From Aquincolibacterium sp041674705 (GTDB lineage Bacteria; Omnitrophota; Omnitrophia; Omnitrophales; Aquincolibacteriaceae), in the NCBI GenBank assembly GCA_041674705.1, contig JBAYVF010000001.1:1-64000 (forward strand): a stretch of DNA of 64,000 nt, given 5' to 3'. The position numbers and the translations under genes are program-made. The notes beneath the pieces are model-generated. The model had not been told where the DNA came from, ran no database searches, and saw nothing but the letters and a program-made list of their open reading frames with translations. Below, piece by piece: positions 59,866 through 64,000 of the stretch (positions are counted from its first letter, which is position 1; each line of letters opens with the position of its first letter).

Positions 59866-60129
59866 TTAGGCAGCAGGCGTGGCGACGTAAGAACGACGGG
59901 AAGGAGCCTTTTTGACTTTTCCGGCCTTCAAACAGCTCACACAGACATTAATGCGGCGCACCGTTCCATTCAGAAAGACGGCTTTCACCTTCTGGATGTT
60001 CGGGTAGAAGCGCCGGCGCGTAATGCCGGAGATCTTTTTACCGATGCCGCCCGTCTTTTTTGCGAGACCACGACGAACGATCGAATTGCCGGTCAAAGGC
60101 TTCTTATTGCAGATGGCACATTTTCTCAT
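59866..60129 (-). CDS. rpmB: 50S ribosomal protein L28
   Basis: The 87-residue basic protein starts RKCAICNKKPLTGNSIV and has RRFYPNIQKVKAV and CVSCLKAGKV. The two CxxC pairs mark the zinc-binding C+ form of L28. ATG 60129 is chosen; the longer frame to 60228 has no family match. It stands alone on the minus strand. Confidence 0.96.
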   Translation of the reverse strand: MRKCAICNKKPLTGNSIVRRGLAKKTGGIGKKISGITRRRFYPNIQKVKAVFLNGTVRRINVCVSCLKAGKVKKAPSRRSYVATPAA

Positions 60130-60249
60130 AGGCCGGCTATTATAGTGAGGAGATGTTTCTTGGCAAGCGGTTTTTTCTGATATATACTCCCCTCGCTGCA
60201 GTTTTTTTATGCGTATTTTCCATCTCACTCAACGAAAAAGGAGTTCATT

Positions 60250-60555
60250 ATGGCAAAGTTAGCGACGAAATGCTGCTCCGGTACCGTTACCTGCGATCAA
60301 GGGATCGATTTCAAATTCTACGCTCCTCAGGCCAAAAAGGTCGAGCTCGGCGGAGATTTCAATGGCTGGAAAGCGAACAAGACCCCCCTGAAGAAAGATG
60401 CGACCGGGAACTGGAAGACGTCCCTGAAGCTTAAGGCCGGGCGTTATCAGTATCGCTATCTCGTGGACGGGGTCTGGCAAAACGCGCAGGAGCCGGTCGA
60501 ATGCGTTCCCAACGCTTTCGGCAGCTGGAATTGCGTTGTCGAAGTCGCGAAATAA
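60250..60555 (+). CDS. Small stand-alone CBM48/E-set glycogen-binding protein
   Basis: The 101-residue protein is a single immunoglobulin-like module with IDFKFYAPQAKKVELGGDFNGWKA and AGRYQYRYLVDGVWQ, the pattern of isoamylase N-terminal/CBM48 domains that bind alpha-glucan. No catalytic domain follows. AAAAGGAG precedes the ATG. It lies 22 bases before glgA copy 2, so it is likely a glycogen-associated helper or regulator. Confidence 0.9.
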   Translation: MAKLATKCCSGTVTCDQGIDFKFYAPQAKKVELGGDFNGWKANKTPLKKDATGNWKTSLKLKAGRYQYRYLVDGVWQNAQEPVECVPNAFGSWNCVVEVAK

Positions 60556-60577
60556 GACGGCGCGCTCTTAGCTTCCT

Positions 60578-62050
60578 TTGAAGATCCTTTTTATCAGTTC
60601 CGAAATGGCCCCCTTCGCCAAGACAGGGGGTCTCGGGGACGTTGTTGGTTCTCTCGCCCATGCGGTCCGCGCCTTAGGCCATGAAGTATCGGTCTTCTTG
60701 CCGCGCTACCGCTCGATCGATATCCAACAGTGGGAACTCGAAACCGCGGTCGATTATTTTGAATTGATCGTCGGGAACCAGCTCGAGGCCACGCGCGTTT
60801 TTTCAAAAAAACTCGATAATGGGGTCAAAGTCTATTTCATCGAGCATCCCGATTATTTCATGCGTGAGGAACTTTACGGGACGCTTGTGGGGGACTACCA
60901 GGACAACGACCGCCGGTTTATTTATTTCCAGCGCGCCGCGCTCAAGGCCGCCGAGAAATTAAAACTGGCGCCGGACATTGTCCATTGCCATGATTGGCAA
61001 ACCGGTCTTGTTCCGGCGTATCTCAAGATCACGGAAACGGGCTACCCGCCTTTTCATAAAGCGCGGAGCATTTTCACGGTCCATAACCTTGCGTACCAGG
61101 GAAATTTCCCGCCGGATTCTTTTCCGGCCACCGGTTTTGGCTGGGAGCTTTACAAGTCCGATTTTCTGGAATTCTACGGCAAGTTCAGTTTTATGAAAAG
61201 CGGCCTGGTGTTTGCCGATGCCGTGACCGCGGTCAGCGAGCGCTACAGCCGCGAGATCCAGACGAAGGAATTTGGGTGCGGGATGGAAGGGGTGATCGCC
61301 GCGCGCAAGGACAGCGTGACAGGGATCATCAACGGGATCGACCCGAAGGATTGGGACCCGGCGACCGATCCGGACATTGACGCGACTTACGATCTTAAAA
61401 ATCTTTCCGGGAAAAAAATCAATAAAGCCGCGCTCCAGAAGGAGAACGGTTTCAAGGTTGACCCGAATGTTCCTCTTCTGGGTTTTGTGGCGCGTCTCGT
61501 GGACCAGAAGGGATTGAATATCCTGGTTCCGGTGCTGGAGCAGCTTTCCCAGCAGCAGGATGTTCAAATGGTGTTGCTCGGGACCGGTGAAGAACAATAC
61601 CATCAGATCCTCCGGGACCTGGCGAAGAAAAATAAAAAGTGGTTCGGGGTCCATATCCTGTTCGACCCGAAGATGGCTAAAAAGATCTACGCGGGTTCCG
61701 ATATGTTGCTCATCCCTTCTTATTATGAGCCTTGCGGGCTGGGGCAGATCATCGGATTGCGTTACGGCACCGTTCCGATCGTTCGCGCCACGGGCGGTCT
61801 GGCGGACACGATCCAGGATTTTGAACCTGCGTCGCAGCAGGGGAATGGGTTTATTTTTGAGGATTACACGAGCGATGCGCTGCACGCGGCCCTGCTTCGC
61901 GCGGTGAAGACCTTCAAGCAGGAGAAGCTTTGGAAGGCCCTCGTGAAAAATGCCATGGAAAGCGATTTTTCATGGAACGCGTCGGCCAGGAAATACGAAA
62001 AGCTGTACGAAACCGTGAAGCGGCGTCCTTTTAAGATCGAGAAAAATTAA
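60578..62050 (+). CDS. glgA: Glycogen synthase, copy 2
   Basis: The 490-residue GT5 enzyme begins at TTG 60578 (KILFISSEMAPFAKTGGLGD) and has HCHDWQTGLVPAYL, VHNLAYQGNFP and YYEPCGLGQIIGLRYGTVPI. It transfers glucose from a nucleotide sugar to alpha-1,4-glucan. It is about as long as copy 1 but clearly diverged. Adjacency to the CBM48 protein suggests that this copy is tied to granule binding. Confidence 0.94.
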   Translation: MKILFISSEMAPFAKTGGLGDVVGSLAHAVRALGHEVSVFLPRYRSIDIQQWELETAVDYFELIVGNQLEATRVFSKKLDNGVKVYFIEHPDYFMREELYGTLVGDYQDNDRRFIYFQRAALKAAEKLKLAPDIVHCHDWQTGLVPAYLKITETGYPPFHKARSIFTVHNLAYQGNFPPDSFPATGFGWELYKSDFLEFYGKFSFMKSGLVFADAVTAVSERYSREIQTKEFGCGMEGVIAARKDSVTGIINGIDPKDWDPATDPDIDATYDLKNLSGKKINKAALQKENGFKVDPNVPLLGFVARLVDQKGLNILVPVLEQLSQQQDVQMVLLGTGEEQYHQILRDLAKKNKKWFGVHILFDPKMAKKIYAGSDMLLIPSYYEPCGLGQIIGLRYGTVPIVRATGGLADTIQDFEPASQQGNGFIFEDYTSDALHAALLRAVKTFKQEKLWKALVKNAMESDFSWNASARKYEKLYETVKRRPFKIEKN

Positions 62051-62101
62051 AAATAGTCCGCGGTCCCTCCGGACCCCGGACTTTAACCCGAGAGAAATAC
62101 T

Positions 62102-63172
62102 ATGCCGAAAATAATTGTTTTTCCGGGAGATGGGATCGGGCCTGAAGTGACCGCGCAGGCGATGCGGGTGCTTGCCAAAGCCGCGACAATTTCAAATCTC
62201 AAATTTGAGATCACGGAATTGCTGGCCGGCGGCGCGTCGATCGACAAACACGGTATTCCGCTGACGCCGGAAGCGCTTCTTGCGGCGCAAAAGTCGGATG
62301 CAGTGTTCCTGGGCGCTGTGGGCGGTCCTAAATGGGATAGCCTGCCCTCCGATAAAAGGCCTGAAAAAGGATTGCTGGGGCTGCGTAAGGGGCTCAACGC
62401 CTTCGCGAATCTCCGCCCTGTAAAAATGTTCCCACAGCTTGAGATGCGTTCTCCGCTCAAGCAGGAGATCGTCAAGGGACTCGATTTCCTCATCCTCCGG
62501 GAACTCGTGAGCGGGGTTTATTTTGGAACACCGCGTGGGATCGAAAAACTTCCGAACGGAGAAGAACGTGGATTCAATACCATGGCCTACACAACCTCTG
62601 AGATCAAACGGATCGCGAAAATGGCTTTCGAGCTGTCGCGGAAGCGCCGGAAGAAAGTCACCTCGGTGGATAAGGCCAATGTGCTTGAGGTGAGCCAGCT
62701 TTGGCGCAAGGTCGTGATCGAAGTCGCCAAAGACTATCCGGATGTAGAGCTCAATCACCGGTATGTGGATGATTGCGCGATGCAGCTCATTCGTGAGCCC
62801 AAGCAATTTGATGTGATCGTGACGAGTAATCTCTTCGGGGATATTCTAAGCGACGAGTCCGCCATGCTGACGGGCTCGATCGGGATGTTGCCCTCGGCCT
62901 CGGTCGGGGACAAAGTGGCCATGTACGAACCCGTGCACGGTTCGGCTCCGGACATCGCGGGAAAAGATATGGGAAATCCCTTGGCCACCATTCTTTCGGT
63001 GGCGATGATGCTGGAATACAGCTTCCATCAGCCCAAAGCCGCAAGGGCGATCGAACATGCGGTGGAACAAGTGCTCGCGGACGGTTACCGTACGGCGGAC
63101 ATTTATTCTGAAGGCTCGACCAAGGTGGGCTGCTCAAAAATGGGCGACCTGGTCGTGGAGCGGATAGCGTAA
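62102..63172 (+). CDS. leuB: 3-isopropylmalate dehydrogenase
   Basis: The 356-residue protein has FPGDGIGPEV, GAVGGPKWD, LRELVSGVYFG, the catalytic Lys in VDKANVLEVS and the metal ligands in LFGDILSDE, plus EPVHGSAPDIAGK for NAD binding. It oxidises and decarboxylates 3-isopropylmalate in leucine synthesis. GAGAG precedes the ATG. leuB followed by asd is a frequent order. Confidence 0.96.
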   Translation: MPKIIVFPGDGIGPEVTAQAMRVLAKAATISNLKFEITELLAGGASIDKHGIPLTPEALLAAQKSDAVFLGAVGGPKWDSLPSDKRPEKGLLGLRKGLNAFANLRPVKMFPQLEMRSPLKQEIVKGLDFLILRELVSGVYFGTPRGIEKLPNGEERGFNTMAYTTSEIKRIAKMAFELSRKRRKKVTSVDKANVLEVSQLWRKVVIEVAKDYPDVELNHRYVDDCAMQLIREPKQFDVIVTSNLFGDILSDESAMLTGSIGMLPSASVGDKVAMYEPVHGSAPDIAGKDMGNPLATILSVAMMLEYSFHQPKAARAIEHAVEQVLADGYRTADIYSEGSTKVGCSKMGDLVVERIA

Positions 63173-63179
63173 TTGGACG

Positions 63180-63322
63180 AATGGCAAATAACCAAACACC
63201 AAGAGACAATTACCAAACAAATACCAATCTTCAAACTCCAATAAAAAATATGCGCGATCATTTGTAATTGATTTTTTGTTAATTGGTTATTGTTTGTTTC
63301 TTGTATCTTGGCCATTGGGATT
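63180..63322. repeat. AT-rich interspersed palindrome (CAAGAAACAA family), copy 5
   Basis: Left: AATAACCAAACACCAAGAGAC. Right: TTGGTTATTGTTTGTTTCTTG. It separates leuB and asd. Confidence 0.8.
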
Positions 63323-63344
63323 TTAAGAAAGGAAATATTTGAAT

Positions 63345-64000
63345 ATGAAAAAACTTAAAGTTGCAATATTGGGAGTGACCGGCGCAGTGGGGCAGGAACT
63401 TTTAGCCATTCTTGAAGAGCGGAAGTTCCCGTTCGCCGAACTCAAGATGCTCGCGTCCGGGCGTTCCGCCGGAAAGAAGATGCAGTTTATGGGAAAGACG
63501 TACAACATAGAGGAAGCGACCCCGGACTCTTTCAAGGGGCTCGACCTTGTGCTGGCGAGCGCAGGGGGCTCGATCTCGAAAGCGCTTGCCCCGTATGCGG
63601 TAAAGGCCGGAGCGCTTGTGGTGGATAACACCAGCGCGTTCCGCATGGACCCGGAAGTGCCGCTTGTGGTGCCCGAGATCAATCCCGGGGATATCGCGAA
63701 GCACAAAGGGATCATCGCAAATCCGAACTGCTCCACCATCATCGCGCTTGTCCCTCTTTGGCCGATCCACAAGGCCGTCAAGATCAAACGCTTTATTGCG
63801 GCGACCTACCAGGCCGCGAGCGGCGCCGGCGCGAAGGCGATGGAAGAACTGAAGATCCAGGCCGAGGATTTTCTGGCCGGGAGACCTGTTAAGAAAAATG
63901 TCCTGCCGCATCAGATCGCGTTCAACGTGTTTTCGCATAATTCCAAGATCGGACCGGACGGCTATAACGAGGAAGAGACCAAAATGGTGAAGGAGACCCG
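63345..64000 (+). CDS. asd: Aspartate-semialdehyde dehydrogenase (partial)
   Basis: The first about 218 residues are seen before the window ends. GVTGAVGQELLAILEER is the NADP-binding start, LASAGGSISK and VDNTSAFRMDP follow, and the catalytic Cys is in NPNCSTI. It makes aspartate semialdehyde for lysine, threonine, methionine and diaminopimelate. AAGGAAA lies before ATG 63345. The C-terminal half, with the active-site His, is outside the window. Confidence 0.95.
   Translation, partial: MKKLKVAILGVTGAVGQELLAILEERKFPFAELKMLASGRSAGKKMQFMGKTYNIEEATPDSFKGLDLVLASAGGSISKALAPYAVKAGALVVDNTSAFRMDPEVPLVVPEINPGDIAKHKGIIANPNCSTIIALVPLWPIHKAVKIKRFIAATYQAASGAGAKAMEELKIQAEDFLAGRPVKKNVLPHQIAFNVFSHNSKIGPDGYNEEETKMVKET

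Overview
The window looks like chromosome from an uncultivated Gram-negative bacterium. It carries a lipobox lipoprotein, Sec signal peptides, a YajC/SecD-SecF fusion, a Wzx-type flippase, c-di-GMP proteins and many PAS-type histidine kinases. Gene content and style (two GroELs, two bacterial glycogen synthases, numerous sensor kinases, dense palindromic intergenic repeats) would fit a PVC-related lineage such as Candidatus Omnitrophota. That placement is an impression, not a phylogenetic result. No rRNA, prophage, IS transposase or CRISPR array was seen.

Layout. 1-3.6 kb: end of a tRNA, a response-regulator remnant joined to a PAS histidine kinase, and a flippase. 3.6-5.1 kb: a broken duplicate next to an intact DUF1016_N-SNase fusion nuclease. 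5.2-8.9 kb: an AT-rich accessory island with its own promoter and 10-bp iterons, encoding an excisionase-type HTH/STAS/GHKL ATPase protein, a DUF4325 STAS-like protein, a HEPN-type protein and a zinc-ribbon protein with a C-terminal nucleotide-binding (TIR/deoxyribosyltransferase-like) domain. This is the best candidate for an undescribed system. 8.9-13.3 kb: GH1 glycosidase, ferredoxin-type membrane protein, RhlE-like helicase, pyrimidine-dimer glycosylase-like protein. 13.3-18.8 kb: a signalling operon (receiver, two kinase-less PAS proteins, a large sensor kinase). 18.9-23.2 kb: chaperonin cluster groEL2 - GIY-YIG - groES - groEL1 behind a CIRCE operator. 23.2-26.6 kb: coaX, birA, alr, tsaB. 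26.7-28.3 kb: YHS/TRASH-type protein plus permease. 28.3-37.9 kb: glycosyltransferase, kinases, glgA, a TPR/K+ channel, SpoIIE phosphatase. 38-41.8 kb: arsenic operon led by a DUF134 regulator instead of ArsR. 41.9-45.1 kb: receiver, inositol-phosphatase-family enzyme, deaminase, EAL and PilZ proteins. 45.2-52 kb: AddA-like helicase-nuclease, HAD phosphatase, TrmI, lipoprotein, SpoIID-like protein. 52-64 kb: tRNA-Arg in a hairpin cluster, then queA-tgt-yajC-secDF-recJ, rpmB, CBM48 protein with a second glgA, leuB and a partial asd.

The most striking feature across the whole window is a set of palindromic elements that also sit in frame inside coding sequences, as Rickettsia palindromic elements do. 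An 84-bp double-hairpin element occurs in two unrelated genes (a histidine kinase and the AddA-like helicase) with compensatory base changes in its stem. Related double hairpins lie in the broken DUF1016 copy and probably in the SNase domain. Other palindrome families are inserted in queA and in a GT2 glycosyltransferase. A second recurrent trait is genes whose readable -10 box lies only 5-9 bases before the start codon with no Shine-Dalgarno sequence, suggesting leaderless mRNAs.
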